A stretch of 64,000 bases of DNA, taken from NCBI GenBank assembly GCA_905221605.1, contig CAJNDS010000780.1, positions 604,602 through 668,601 on the forward strand, given 5' to 3'. The position numbers and the translations under genes are program-made. Source of the stretch: Symbiodinium natans (lineage: Eukaryota > Sar > Dinophyceae > Suessiales > Symbiodiniaceae). Under the pieces are notes generated by a model. It made no database searches. It was not told the origin of the DNA and saw only the letters and a list, made by a program, of their open reading frames with translations. Positions 37,363-47,487 of this stretch are shown piece by piece. The stretch's first letter is position 1; each line of letters starts with the position of its first letter.

Positions 37363-40300
37363 CCCTCAGTCCAGGTGCTCACAAACGTGGAGCAGTTTAG
37401 CCGTGCGCCGGATTTCTTTTCCTTCTGTGTCGCTTCTGCCACTCGGCAATTTGAAAGGTCAGAGCTGTTGTTGGTTTGTAGGCTGAAACAAGGACCTATA
37501 TTCTCTCGGCTTGCGCGTGATTTTACGGCATGTAAATGGCCCTTCGTATGACGAGTTCAGGATGCAAGCAGGCTGTCAAGTCCGGGCTCTGCAGTCGGAT
37601 CTCACCGAGGTAGCGCGGCAGCTAGATCACCGCAGCCTGAGCAGAGCCTTGATGGCATGCAGTGAAGGAGTAGTTGGATCAGGGGATTAAGGGATTCAGC
37701 CCTCGCAGTAGTGGGTGCTGGGATGCGCTGGATGGTGCTGGGGTGCCGGCTGTGGTGCTATTGAAGTCTCCTTTTTGTTGGAGCCTATAGGCCACAACCT
37801 CTTATGCAGGCATTCGCGATGCTTTCTTCATGCTGGATCAAAACTGCCCGGAGCCCCAGTGCACACCCTTCGCCTCTGCGCAGCTTTCCGCAACTGATGT
37901 GCTGCTTGGGCTAGCAGCTAGCTGTGGCCATGCGCTTGCCGTCCGTCGCCCCTATTGCAAAATCCCATTCGTGACTGCAACAGTTTGCAAACCCATAGTT
38001 GCCGTTGTTTGCCACATATTTAAAACGTTCATGCTTCGATGCCCTCCGTCCAACCGGGCAACATCCAAATTGCCCCAGCTACCCAGATGTCACCGAAACA
38101 GACCTTAGCCGGAAGCAATGCGTGCCTGAGGTGATGGCATTCTGGACATGGAGGAGCTGTGTCGAGGCACTGCGTGTGGGATCCACGGGCCTTGAGGAAG
38201 CTTAGGATACACTGCAAAGCCGCTTCCTGCAACCCGCCCTTCAGGGATGTATAGTCGTTGGATGGTAGAAACAAGAGCTTGGGCCTGGGATGCACGTATT
38301 GCAGGCTATGCCACGGCCTTCCACCCAGACGATCCTGGAGCTGTCTCCGAGGCCTCAAGCCACCCCATGTTCCAGAAAGAAACCCCAAACTGCCCCCAAG
38401 ATAAAGCGATTGGTGTTGCTTGAGCGTCTGAATCGCCTAGGTCTAAGCCTCAAGATGTTGCTACATTCTGACCCCCCCCCCCAATGAGAGCTCTCGGGAT
38501 TTGGCGGGCCATCGGCTATGCCCCTTAGAGAAAACAAGAGGGAGCCCCGAGCCTGCCACAGGCAGAGGTGCAGGAGATCTTCTCCTACTTGGACCTTGAC
38601 GGATCTGGAAGGAGAAAATTGGGTCCGCTGTCTCTGTAGGGGTACCGGGAGTGTGGGGTTCCGTGGTGTTCACCTATGCAAAGTTCAGAAACCGATTGCT
38701 GTGGAGCCGAAAAGAAACCATGCCAAGAGATCGAGCCGTGAAGGTTCTGGACACAAACTTCCCAGGTGCAGACATCATAGGCATTCTTAGGTCACTCCGA
38801 AATGAATACAATTCACCTGTGCTGCAGGATCACCTTCACTGAGTTCTGCGCCGCAGGCCTTGCAGGGTTTGCACCAAGAAGCTGCTGCACACTGGCGCGC
38901 TAGTTTACCGGGCAAACTTCCGCGGTGGGTTAGGTTAGGGTCCTGTTCTTGCATGTGTTGGTGCAGCCCGAGTCGGTCCGAGTCAGTTGGGTATTGAGGG
39001 AATCGGGATGGTCGGGGGGCGTGAGTGCAGACATTGTGGAGGAATGAGGTGAAGCATGAAACATGTTGAGTTGAGCTTTGGGGGCAGCTTGCTACCAGAG
39101 TTTCTCAATGAATCTGAGAGGACTTGGCGAGGATGGCTACCAAGACGAGCATGCGCTTCGCCTTCACACTTCGGGAACGTCTTACAGTAATCGCTACAGA
39201 AACATAAACGACCTGCATGAAGGTCTGGAGGTTGTGAACCTGGCTGTCTACGGTGCAGTTCCGAGGTACACTGGTTGGTAAATCAATATGATGTGTTTCT
39301 GAGCTCTTGTAGAGTATGTCGCTGGCACTGGCACAAGCAAGCAAGGGCGGGCCCCAGGTCCGATAAGTGTAAGAATCCAGATCTGGCACCCTCGAACTGT
39401 TCGCTGCTGGGTCAAACCTCAGGCTTGTTTTCACTACTCGTAGTCTCATACCGGGTAAACAAAGTTATACAGTTACATTACATATCAATCTGGTACCGTC
39501 TTTGGTGAGTGTATGTAGGGGTTCCTTTATGGATGCTGGCATGTGCGTAAGGGGTCTTCCTTGTTGAGGATCCTTGCTATAAAAGATTTACGTCTCACAT
39601 GCAGAATATGTATTTTTGTAGGGCATTACTAAAATCGGAGGCCTTCTACCGTTCATTGCAGTCCACTGAACCCTTCAACCCATAAGAGATCCATATCGGT
39701 TTCTCAAGTTCAGCTTCGAGACCAAGGTGCTTTGGTCGGCGTTCAAGACTTTCGACATCCACGATGATGGGCAGATCTCCAAGGAGGATTGCAGCTCTTA
39801 GAGACTCTCTGGGCTCATCATACAGGGCAGCGCGCATTGAGCGCCGGGATGCGTGCCCCACACCCCTGCAAGAAGAATCGGTTGGTTTAAGTGACGCTGT
39901 AGCCAGGGACCTACAGCAGCTGTCCGGAGGTGTTGCCTGGTTTCGCCCTTGGCCACCGAATGAGGTGTCGTAACGAAGCGGGTAAGAACCCAGACAGCAA
40001 GGACCTTGCGCAGAGTTTTCCTCTTGGCCAGGGTGACATTCCTGAGCATCGCTCATCTTCCAAATCGTACTAGCAAAGAGTTACAGAGATAAAAGAAAAA
40101 GTAATGCAAGTCGTCTCCTGACAGAAACCTCAGAAAAGTAGGAAGGGCCACCTGAGAGAGCAAACGGCCATGAGGACGGTGGACAAACCTGACAAACCAG
40201 GCCAAATAGGAAGGACAATCCCAAAACAGCTCAAGCCACAAGCACTTCGGGAATGGGCTGGAGGGGAAGGTTCATTCCTACGGAACAACCCTGAAGCCCC

Positions 40301-43300
40301 TAGGCATGCATAACGAGAGGGCTTCTGTGAGTTTACGTTTGCTTTGTTCCTCTTGCACTGGGCAAGTCCCCGAGCTCTCCGAGTCCACGACAATGAATGC
40401 TGAAACGAAACTTGCCTGTTTGGAGATTTGAAAATTCGTAGCCCTGCAATAACAAGTGCCCTCACAGTCGGCTTAGGTTTACAAGCAGACATTTTGTAGC
40501 CTTTAAGTCTGCTTCGAATCCGTGATAATCCCTGATTGGCAAACCCCAGGAGCTTCGGCAAGTGCTACAAAGGGCCGACATCACACAGGCCCCTTTGCTT
40601 TCAGTGATTTCGAGTGGAGGCAAAGCTCAGCAGCCGAAGAACTGTATTCGTCAACCCGCTTTTCGGGCCTTGCAGAACAAAAGCAATGCCAGAACGAGTT
40701 CTGGGTTGGAGGACTTCGGCTTCAAAGCATTCGGGTCTTGTTAAGCCTCGAGCAAGAAGCCTGCAGCCACGCCAGCCCCTAAAGCTCGCGGATGCTTGCG
40801 GTTTGTGAACTCACGCTTTGGAGGTCTGGACGTCCAGCGTTTGTGAGGAGGTCTGGAACTTACATAGACTTAGGGGCCAAGAAGCTCGCGCTGAGGGCCA
40901 TAGGCATCCAAAGGCTTTTGGTCGCTTTTGACTATGACATGTGTTTCTGAGTGTCCAAAGCTTAGGGGGTGCGTTCGGGACTGACATTTCAGGGTTTGAG
41001 GATCTGAGCTCGAGGCCAAGGAAACAATTGGACACAAAAAAGCTCCCAACCAAAGCTGCACTACGTTGCGCTCGGATCTCGCTGCTCCCAAAATGCTGGA
41101 GCCTTTTGCCCTGGATGTCCTGCCTCTTGGTGGGGTGAAGGAAGTTCGCTTGTCACTTGTCACTGCCACCAACTGTTTGTGTTTGGTGGGGACGCGGGGG
41201 CATGCTGGAGACTAGAAATTTACTAGAGCCTGCGACCCGACTGCTGCTTTGAGTTCAGGGCCCAAGAATTGAGTCGAGCGTCCCGCGTCGTCCTTACGCA
41301 GCTCCTTCGACAACCCAAAGCTCCACCTGAGGTAACAAAAATCATCAGAAACAACGCCCAGAAGCCCAAATGCCCTTGAGCATCCTTTGTCCGGGCTCCG
41401 AGTTTCTGCAATGCTGGAACACGACACAGTGCCAACAAAAAACTGTGCCTGTGCACGTTTGCGACCGACAAATAGAGCCCAAACGCACGATCTGTGAGAT
41501 CAAGCCACCATCCGCGTAGTCTGTGCAGCTCGTACCACTGCGAACATTTTCCCTCCAAACAGTGTGCTTGAAAGTGGTTCAGGTTTGAAATCATCTCTGC
41601 GCACTCTGAACACACATGGGCGGCATCTTTGCCAAGCCAAAGCCTGTTGCTCAGGTTGCCGAGGAAGTGGTACAACTTTTTGGGAGCGGCTCCGATAGCA
41701 TCACCTCTGCAAATATGACATGTGTCCTCGCGGACCTTTCCAGGGTCTTGTAACACATATTCTCGCCTGTTTTCTGAGAATGGCTTTGTGGGGCTTGCCA
41801 AGTATGTGTTGTCTGCCCCTTATGCAACTAACCTGCCAGGTGTTTTGCAAGGGCTTGTCGTGGGGTAGAGTCTAGACTAGAAAGTTAAGTGTTTCAGTGT
41901 TGGTTGCTGGTTTTGTACGGACTTGCGAAGACGGAAGATTTTTCCGGGCTCCTGGGTCGGTCGGGTGGGATGGGCTTGGGTTTTTTCGGATTGCCGCATC
42001 GGCTCCTCTAGAACAAGACTTGGTCACAGGGAGTTGGAGCCGTTTGACCTTGACAACTGAGGTATCAACTTCGATGAGTGGCCCGGCTTGTACACTCGGG
42101 GCGGTGTTGGCACTAAGCTTGCTTCCGAACTCTATACCCCTGGTCTTTCGCCTCACCACCATGCAAAGCAAACATCTAGATATGTGCATGGACACTTCAG
42201 CGGGCGCTGGAGGTGGCTGACACTCATGCGAGAGTCCTCGGCCAGACACAACGAGCCGCACGCCTAGATGGGTGGATTCAGCACATTAGGCCTTGGCCTA
42301 CTAGGACGCACGGACGGGTGCACGGATGAGCGGTCGATTTTGTTCTTTATGCATTTGTTACATATAGTGTTGTATAGTCGTTAACACACTGTCTTGCCAT
42401 ACGATGTCTTGGCACGCAATGCATGTTGATGTAAGCCAACTCGGTAACGCAAAGAATGTACACATGTTTCGAGCACGTGGGGGAAAGCTTTGGTGTTGGA
42501 ACCCCGGATGGTCGGGCCCTTGCTTCACGGCCACAGCTCGGTTGAGTTGACAATGTCAATCGTAGTCTATGAACAGCTTCGCAAAATCCAAGTTAAAGGC
42601 CCACAAAAACTACAGTGTCCGGGCCGTTTACTTAAATCTTTCTCGAGGGATCTAGGCACCGGTCATGTGTTCTAGTCATATATTTGAGTGAGCAATCGGT
42701 TTAGCCAGTAACGCCACTACGTGCTCGATTCTTAGCCTGCGCATTCGACAACCCTGATCGTGTGATAGAAGGACGACTTGAAAGGTTTTTGAGCTTCAGA
42801 CCGGAACCTGAACCCAATGCATCCTGAACACAACTCTCTTGCTTTTCTAGAAGCGTTTGCCATATCAGGGTCGAACATTAGTGCTCTGAACCTTCGGACT
42901 TGCAGCCCCCCGAACCGCAACCAAGAAACCTGCAGGATGTCTCCGAAGCGCTTCGGAAACAGCTTGACGTCCTTGCCAGAGCCTGGGCAGAGGGGTTGGC
43001 GCGCGACATGTGCTGTCCATGCAAGCTCAGATGCAGAAGGGTGGCCTCCTTCCATTCAGAACACTTCTCAGCCCATTTGTCCTCCAACCTCCCTGAACCC
43101 AGTAACTCTTTACATCTGTTGCTGATACTGATGGGTTTAGGGTTAAGGGAGCAACGCGGATGATACTGATATACGGTCCAGTCCCATCATATGATTGCGG
43201 AGGCTGGGTACATCCAGCTTTCAAGTCGGCCGAGAGGCCTGCAAAGATATTTAGGATGCCGCCGTTGAGGGATAGTTGGAAGAGAGAGTTGATCATGCAC

Positions 43301-46241
43301 CAGTGCGCTCAGAATCTCGAGTTTACGGACCGATGCATCTGCCAACTTTCATTCCCTTGTGCCTGCTCCATGATGTCTGCACCCTTCGCGATAAAATTCG
43401 CAAGGCCATGACGTCTCAGCCCCTTTGGCAGGACTCCGCCGAGCGGACCGAAAACTCGGCCGACAATTCGAAGAACCTGGAGGTGTCGCCTGAAGAACCT
43501 GAAGAGCCGGCTGCAGAGCTGCTAGCCGCGACAGTGCAACCAGCACGAGGCACGTTCAGCGTGGGGATGGCGAGTGAAGCTTTCGTCCTGGGCATTCGGC
43601 ACAAGAGCAGCACTCACTTGCAGAACAGGAGGGCCTGGGAGCTCGGAGCTCCGCTGCAAAAAGCGTAGTAACTCGAAGCACTACAGAGCCTGCACCTGAT
43701 GAAGCTCCCATCAAGGCTTCAGGATTGAGGGCAGAGCCAGCAGAGCCACAAAGATCTTGCAATTTGGGTCCCAATTTGGATCCCGTCCTTCCCTGCCTTA
43801 AAAGACTCCAGGTTCCAACGAATGTTGTGCCGGAGGCCTGCAGAGGACAGGAGTGTTGCACTAAAGTTAGGGAGGGATCTCGTCCAGAAGCTTGTTGAGG
43901 CAGGTTCAGGCTCAGGCACCCACGGGCCTGCGGTTCTTGCAACTTGCAACTGCGTAGGCTGATACTCGCAACGGGCTTCAGTTGCAAGACCTCCTGCTAC
44001 CTCCGAAAACTCCGCCATACTCCCTGTCCGCCCAATACTCGTAGAGAAGGGCTCCTTCCACATTTTCGGGTTAGGGTTCCGAAGTGACGTGCTCAAAGCC
44101 TGAGGGCTCGCCAGGATATATCGGAGCTTGAGTGGACGACTGCGCTAGACGGTCAAGCGACCAGTGAGAGACGCCACTGCCGACTCCACTGCAAGCCTTG
44201 CAAGCTCCACTTTTGCAAGCAGCGCCCTATGATTGCATATTGTTAGAGCACTGTCATGGCCTAGCAAACTTGCCAGCAGACCTGCTTGGCGAAATCAGGC
44301 AGTGCAAGACGGGGCCAGTTTCACAATCTTATTTGCAGGGGTTCGGGCGCGGACGTTGGAGCGGGGAACACGGGGACTTCCACGTTATGTGCATTCATCA
44401 GCCCCCAGCTTGAGAAGCACACCTGGTTGCAGTGAGCTAAGAGGTGCGCTCCTTCCCGCTGAGCCTCCGCATTTTAGCGGCCTATTCGCGGCTCCATTTT
44501 CCGATCCCCGCAATTCGAGTTGGACCCCTTCAGCAGGCGTGCTGCAACCTTATTGTAGCCGGTCCAGCTCCTGGGCATTCTCTGACTCTGGCTTCCCCTG
44601 CACCTCACCATAGGTCCAATGAGCATACCAGAGCCCGCGGGAAGTTAGACGGAAGAAAGCTCAATTGGAGAAGCTTCCATGCAACACGTGGCAGTCTGCG
44701 GCTTTCGGTTTGCAAGGTTTGGCCTGAGACACCCTAAACCCGAATACTAAGGTAGCAAGGTGTGAGACTGCACCGTGTTTGTTCCACCCGAGCCCCTGCG
44801 CGTCCACCAAAAAGCAGGCTGCAATGCCATTTTGTGCGGGACCTCTGCTGCAGGTTTAGGGTCCTAGGGTTTTTTGGTTTCGGGTTGAAAATAAGCAAGT
44901 GCTTGGACCCCGGCTGCTTCATTCAACAGTTGACGATCTAGAATCTAGAGGCCATCCGCGAGAGGAGACTGCTGACTTGATTGAGTATATAGGAATTGAA
45001 GGACTGCACATCTCCGCACGGTTCTCTTGTGGCGGCGTCAAACACCCCTCAGCCCTTGTAGCAGTGGATATTCAACATGCAGCTTTGTTCTACTACGAGG
45101 CGATAGGGGGGGCAGGACTTCGATCGGCATGCAGTGGGCTGAGTTCCGCTCTGCTAAAACCCTAAGCTCTGCGCGTGCTCAAACCAGTTCGGTGCAACTT
45201 TCAATTCATGGCGGTACCTGCCGCGCCTGCATGAGCGAAGGTCTCTGCGCTTGAGGAACGCAACCCCCCCCCCCCCCCCAAACAGAAGACAAATTGGAGC
45301 ACCGCTCGCCAGAGAGTGTGCAATTCTTAAATCCCTGTCCTTTCAGGTTGAAAACAAACGCAACGCACATGACACCATCCAGCGGGCAAAGCGTCATCTC
45401 CGGATTCGGATACCGTAGCTTTGTGGGACGGCTGGCATCATCGGCAGCGGTTCAGTGCGCAAAGCAACAACCCGGCAAAGCGCTACAAAACCCAACTGTG
45501 CGTCGCATTCGAAGCATAGGTACCTGCATCTGACCCATGTCGTGAGAGACGGGCAGAGACCTTCGCATAGAGGCGCAGCCAACGTCGCTGTGCCTTTTTT
45601 CAGAATCAGAACTAGTTCTAGCACACCAGCAACTCGAAGCCCTGACGCCCACCTTGTGACGCTCCCGAGCCAACCAACCCCAAATTCAAAATTCCCACCA
45701 GCCAGGCCCTCCACTTTAAGAAGCGGGAGCCAAGCTTTCGATCAGAACCTCCCTTGAGCCAAAGTAGGGGGGTGCCAGCATGGTCCCATGACCAACCCTT
45801 GAAAGCCCCGCCGGGCAAGTCAAGGCCGTGTTGTTGGGAGCATGCCTAGAACTGGGGTTTTGTCGAGCTCAAGGTTTTAGGCATGTTTTGGCACAGTGTG
45901 CTTTCAGATGTACACGAATATGAGCAGTTCGGAGCAGTTCTGACACACTGACTCCTCAACACCCATGGCCCCAACGCAGGGCGATGCGCCTGACCTCGCC
46001 CAGCGCCCAATCCTGGTCCAGGCCCCAGGTTCGAATTTCTGGCTCTCCAGCTTTTGCTTTTGATGGTCTCGGCTCATGGCTTTTTGTTTGAAGCTTCTGG
46101 GGCTTCTGGGGGCTTGGCTTGCAGTCTTGCGCTTGACACTGGGGACTCTTTGGTGGACTTTGGCGTGCATTTAGATTTGTTGGTTTCATGATGCTCAAGA
46201 AGGGAGACGGCATGGACAAGCTGTTCTTAGGATTCGCATAG
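30120..46241 (+). CDS. Calcium-dependent protein kinase (CDPK-like), 30 exons
   Basis: Ser/Thr kinase domain followed by EF-hands, i.e. a kinase switched on directly by calcium. Exons: 30120-30240, 30873-30926, 31083-31127, 31324-31386, 32092-32147, 32420-32483, 33129-33176, 33558-33617, 33968-34014, 34204-34240, 34346-34384, 34696-34722, 34979-35021, 35355-35409, 35637-35667, 36226-36255, 36625-36645, 37119-37181, 37375-37437, 37610-37640, 37810-37845, 38131-38171, 38562-38611, 38828-38856, 39121-39152, 39727-39786, 40550-40588, 41655-41685, 42062-42077, 46175-46241. Every join keeps phase. The total is about 465 residues, near family length, from about 9% of the span. Donors are 20 GC, 6 GT and 3 GA; acceptors are AG|G except the last. 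Key residues are present: Gly loop, VAIKK lysine, KKE glutamate, HRD, DWG in place of DFG, APE. The N-terminus is missing, the fourth EF loop was not found, and the last exon is the least certain. Confidence 0.9.
31275..31298. repeat. Poly-C tract in kinase intron 3
   Basis: A run of 24 C, close upstream of exon 4. Confidence 0.95.
32092..32483 (+). CDS. CDPK exons 5-6: hinge and helices D/E
   Basis: Exon 5 is GRVMYFVIEFCEGGDLFDR, the hinge with the E-G-G-D-L-F motif of CDPKs. Exon 6 gives FSNHGQLPETVVAPIIKQAS plus Q. Both use GT donors. Confidence 0.9.
33129..34240 (+). CDS. CDPK exons 7-10: catalytic and activation loops
   Basis: Exon 7 is VTSALKYAHSKGIAHR. Exon 8 is DLKLENICFCEKSPNSTHVK, so the H-R-D-L-K-x-E-N loop is cut by an intron between R and D. 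Exon 9 is VIDWGLAGSFEQGRM plus two bases. Exon 10 completes STVGTSTYSAPE. The metal-binding motif is D-W-G, not D-F-G; the aspartate is kept. Confidence 0.92.
34346..36645 (+). CDS. CDPK exons 11-17: kinase C-lobe
   Basis: In order: VLDPEDEDDGYTC, ACDLWSLGI, VAYIALSGKPPFWGS, AKQQLARMKAEYYPLTG, VFWDSVSDAAK, DLIRHLLKVD and ARLTADQ. These match subdomains IX to XI. Exon 12 has 27 bases and exon 17 only 21. Exon 15 uses a GA donor. Two residues fewer than usual lie between KVD and RLT, so a further tiny exon is possible. Confidence 0.88.
35890..36030. repeat. GCGCGCCTTTAAA-type diverged repeat, copy 2
   Basis: Partner of 27050-27160, inside a kinase intron. Confidence 0.55.
36319..36402. repeat. 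ATAGGCC heptamer array
   Basis: Twelve perfect tandem copies of a 7-base unit in the intron after kinase exon 16. The antisense open frame across it (YGLWPMA repeats) is an artefact. Confidence 0.97.
37119..37640 (+). CDS. CDPK exons 18-20: domain end and autoinhibitory junction
   Basis: Exon 18 is VLHHPWLAQHKVQPDFRLLT plus Q. Exon 19 is VLTNVEQFSRAPDFFSFCVA plus S. Exon 20 is VARQLDHRSL. The H-P-W end of the kinase fold and the A-R-Q-L-D-H-x-S-L junction are typical of CDPKs. All donors are GC. Confidence 0.88.
37331..37362. repeat. GA microsatellite
   Basis: AG tract about 13 bases before kinase exon 19. Confidence 0.9.
37810..38171 (+). CDS. CDPK exons 21-22: EF-hand 1
   Basis: IRDAFFMLDQN joins in phase to CDGILDMEELCRGT. 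The loop D-Q-N-C-D-G-I-L-D-M-E-E has calcium ligands at positions 1, 3, 5 and 12. It is predicted functional. Confidence 0.88.
38562..38856 (+). CDS. CDPK exons 23-24: EF-hand 2
   Basis: AEVQEIFSYLDLDGSGR joins across a GA-AG intron to ITFTEFCAA. The loop D-L-D-G-S-G-R-I-T-F-T-E has glycine at position 4 and serine at 5, so calcium binding is likely but not canonical. Confidence 0.88.
39121..40588 (+). CDS. CDPK exons 25-27: EF-hand 3
   Basis: GLGEDGYQDEH joins VLWSAFKTFDIHDDGQISKE, then across a GA donor ELRQVLQRADITQ. The loop D-I-H-D-D-G-Q-I-S-K-E-E keeps positions 1, 5, 6, 8 and 12. Confidence 0.88.
41223..41801 (-). CDS. Antisense Cys/His-rich open frame, unassigned
   Basis: 192 codons on the - strand with C-x2-C (CHIC), C-x2-C (CSEC) and H-x3-H-C-x4-C groupings, which could be a zinc-binding fold. 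It overlaps kinase exon 28 on the opposite strand, and no partner exon was found. Chance or a mobile-element relic are both possible. Confidence 0.25.
   Translation of the reverse strand: MASPTKPFSENRREYVLQDPGKVREDTCHICRGDAIGAAPKKLYHFLGNLSNRLWLGKDAAHVCSECAEMISNLNHFQAHCLEGKCSQWYELHRLRGWWLDLTDRAFGLYLSVANVHRHSFLLALCRVPALQKLGARTKDAQGHLGFWALFLMIFVTSGGALGCRRSCVRTTRDARLNSWALNSKQQSGRRL
41655..46241 (+). CDS. CDPK exons 28-30: EF-hand 4, incomplete
   Basis: Exon 28 is VAEEVVQLFG plus one base. Exon 29 (16 bases) is INFDE without its last base. Exon 30 completes E and gives FVGFMMLKKGDGMDKL before a stop at 46239. Phases agree. The D-x-D-x-D-G part of the loop is absent, so a further microexon may lie between 41686 and 42061. 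Exon 30 sits 4.1 kb downstream and its acceptor is AG|A, so it is the weakest call. Confidence 0.5.
42900..43163 (+). CDS. Coding-like segment within kinase intron 29
   Basis: Reads DVSEALRKQLDVLARAWAEG then LARDMCCPCKLRCRR, helical and then cysteine-rich. If the kinase model is right this is nested in its last intron. If exon 30 is wrong it starts another + strand gene. No family recognised. Confidence 0.35.
   Translation: MQPPEPQPRNLQDVSEALRKQLDVLARAWAEGLARDMCCPCKLRCRRVASFHSEHFSAHLSSNLPEPSNSLHLLLILMGLGLREQRG
43200..43668 (+). CDS. Coding-like segments, acidic
   Basis: Two overlapping open frames: WVHPAFKSAERPAKIF with RELIMHQCAQ, then VCTLRDKIRKAMTSQPL with an acidic SPEEPEEPAAELLAATVQ. 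Exon borders unknown; function unknown. Confidence 0.35.
44198..44413 (+). CDS. Coding-like segment
   Basis: Reads APYDCILLEHCHGLANLPAD then LLGEIRQCKTGP. Composition suggests coding. No family recognised. Confidence 0.35.
   Translation: MQAPLLQAAPYDCILLEHCHGLANLPADLLGEIRQCKTGPVSQSYLQGFGRGRWSGEHGDFHVMCIHQPPA
44920..45240 (+). CDS. Coding-like segments
   Basis: DDLESRGHPREETADLIEYI then GIEGLHISARFSCGGVKHPS, and further on TCRACMSEGLCA in another frame. Possible exons of the same unassigned gene. Confidence 0.35.
45263..45280. repeat. Poly-C tract
   Basis: A run of about 16 C. Confidence 0.9.
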
Positions 46242-47434
46242 AGCACCCGAGTGTCTTCGAAGACATCGGCTTCCCTGGTAAGCTAGGACTTCGGGATCTT
46301 CAGGGTGGGCCGCAGGCTGTTCAAGCTGACGCCGTGCTTTGGTAACGGATGTTTATAGGATTTCTCAACAAGAACCCGCTGCGAAGCCCCAAAATCGTTC
46401 AAGAATCCCCATTGCAGACCTGACAAAGCCACGAAACTACCAAACCCCAAAGCAAGAACAAAAAACCTGCGAGCGTGAGCATCTAAACGCCGAAGGTCAT
46501 AGACCTCTAAACTCCAAACCCCCTAAACCCACTAAGGTACGAACTGAACTCCCTAAGCTCCCAACCCCCCTCCCAACCCCCCTTCCCTCCCCCCAACCCT
46601 CCCAACTTTGCGAAGCCTCCCAACCCCTAAAGATGCAACCCCCTGAAAGCCCTAAACTCCCAGGCCGGTGGGGAGGCCCAGCAGCCCCGCCTCCTTGCAG
46701 CGGCCTTCACCCGCATCCCTGCGACCAGCCTCGGCAGCCTCTTCGGCATCGACGCTGGGCGTTTCGCTTGTTGTCGCGTTTCCCGCTTTTCGGGTTTGAA
46801 GGGCTAGTTGGTTTCCAGGTTTGTTTTGGCTTAGGTGGTTTATAATGGTTTATAGCTTATGTAGGGTTTCATGGCTTAGCGGTGTGAGGGTTTCGGGTGA
46901 GGGAACAAGCTCATGGGTTCTTGGTGAGCTGGCATGACAGGCCAGGAAGCAACAATTCTACGCAAGCGTGCCTCTGTGCGGCGAGAATGAAACCAAGAAA
47001 GGTTCGGAAAGGAGGAGCTCTTGGCTCTTGGCATTGAAAATGATAGCCAGTCGGACATTGGGTCCACCGCGATGGGAGATGACAAGTAACTCACCGCTAC
47101 TAAAGGTCCTGGCCATGTCGGCCAAGAACGCTGAGGGGTAGTTGTCAACATTGAGGCCTGTGTCGACTGCTACGTCCCGGCGGTGGCAGGCAGGTGCTTC
47201 TGGCGTTCGCAGGTCTAAGGAGATCTCGATAGATCTCGGATGGCACCAAGGCATTCGCATGGCTAACAACGAGGAGGCCAGACAGTTCACCCTCTGCAAG
47301 GCCCTAGGTCCCCTCTAACTCCAGCGCTTGTGGAATACATGCATGGTGTCAAATGGCCCAAATGCATATCAGATCAAGGATATCAGTCTAAGTATGCATG
47401 GAGCTGATGTCTTGACAGTACACTAGACATGTCA

Positions 47435-47487
47435 CGTCACTCACTCACTCACACGCACACACACACACACACTCACTCACTCACTCA
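47435..47487. repeat. CACT / CA repeat
   Basis: CACT units flank a central CA tract. Confidence 0.9.
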
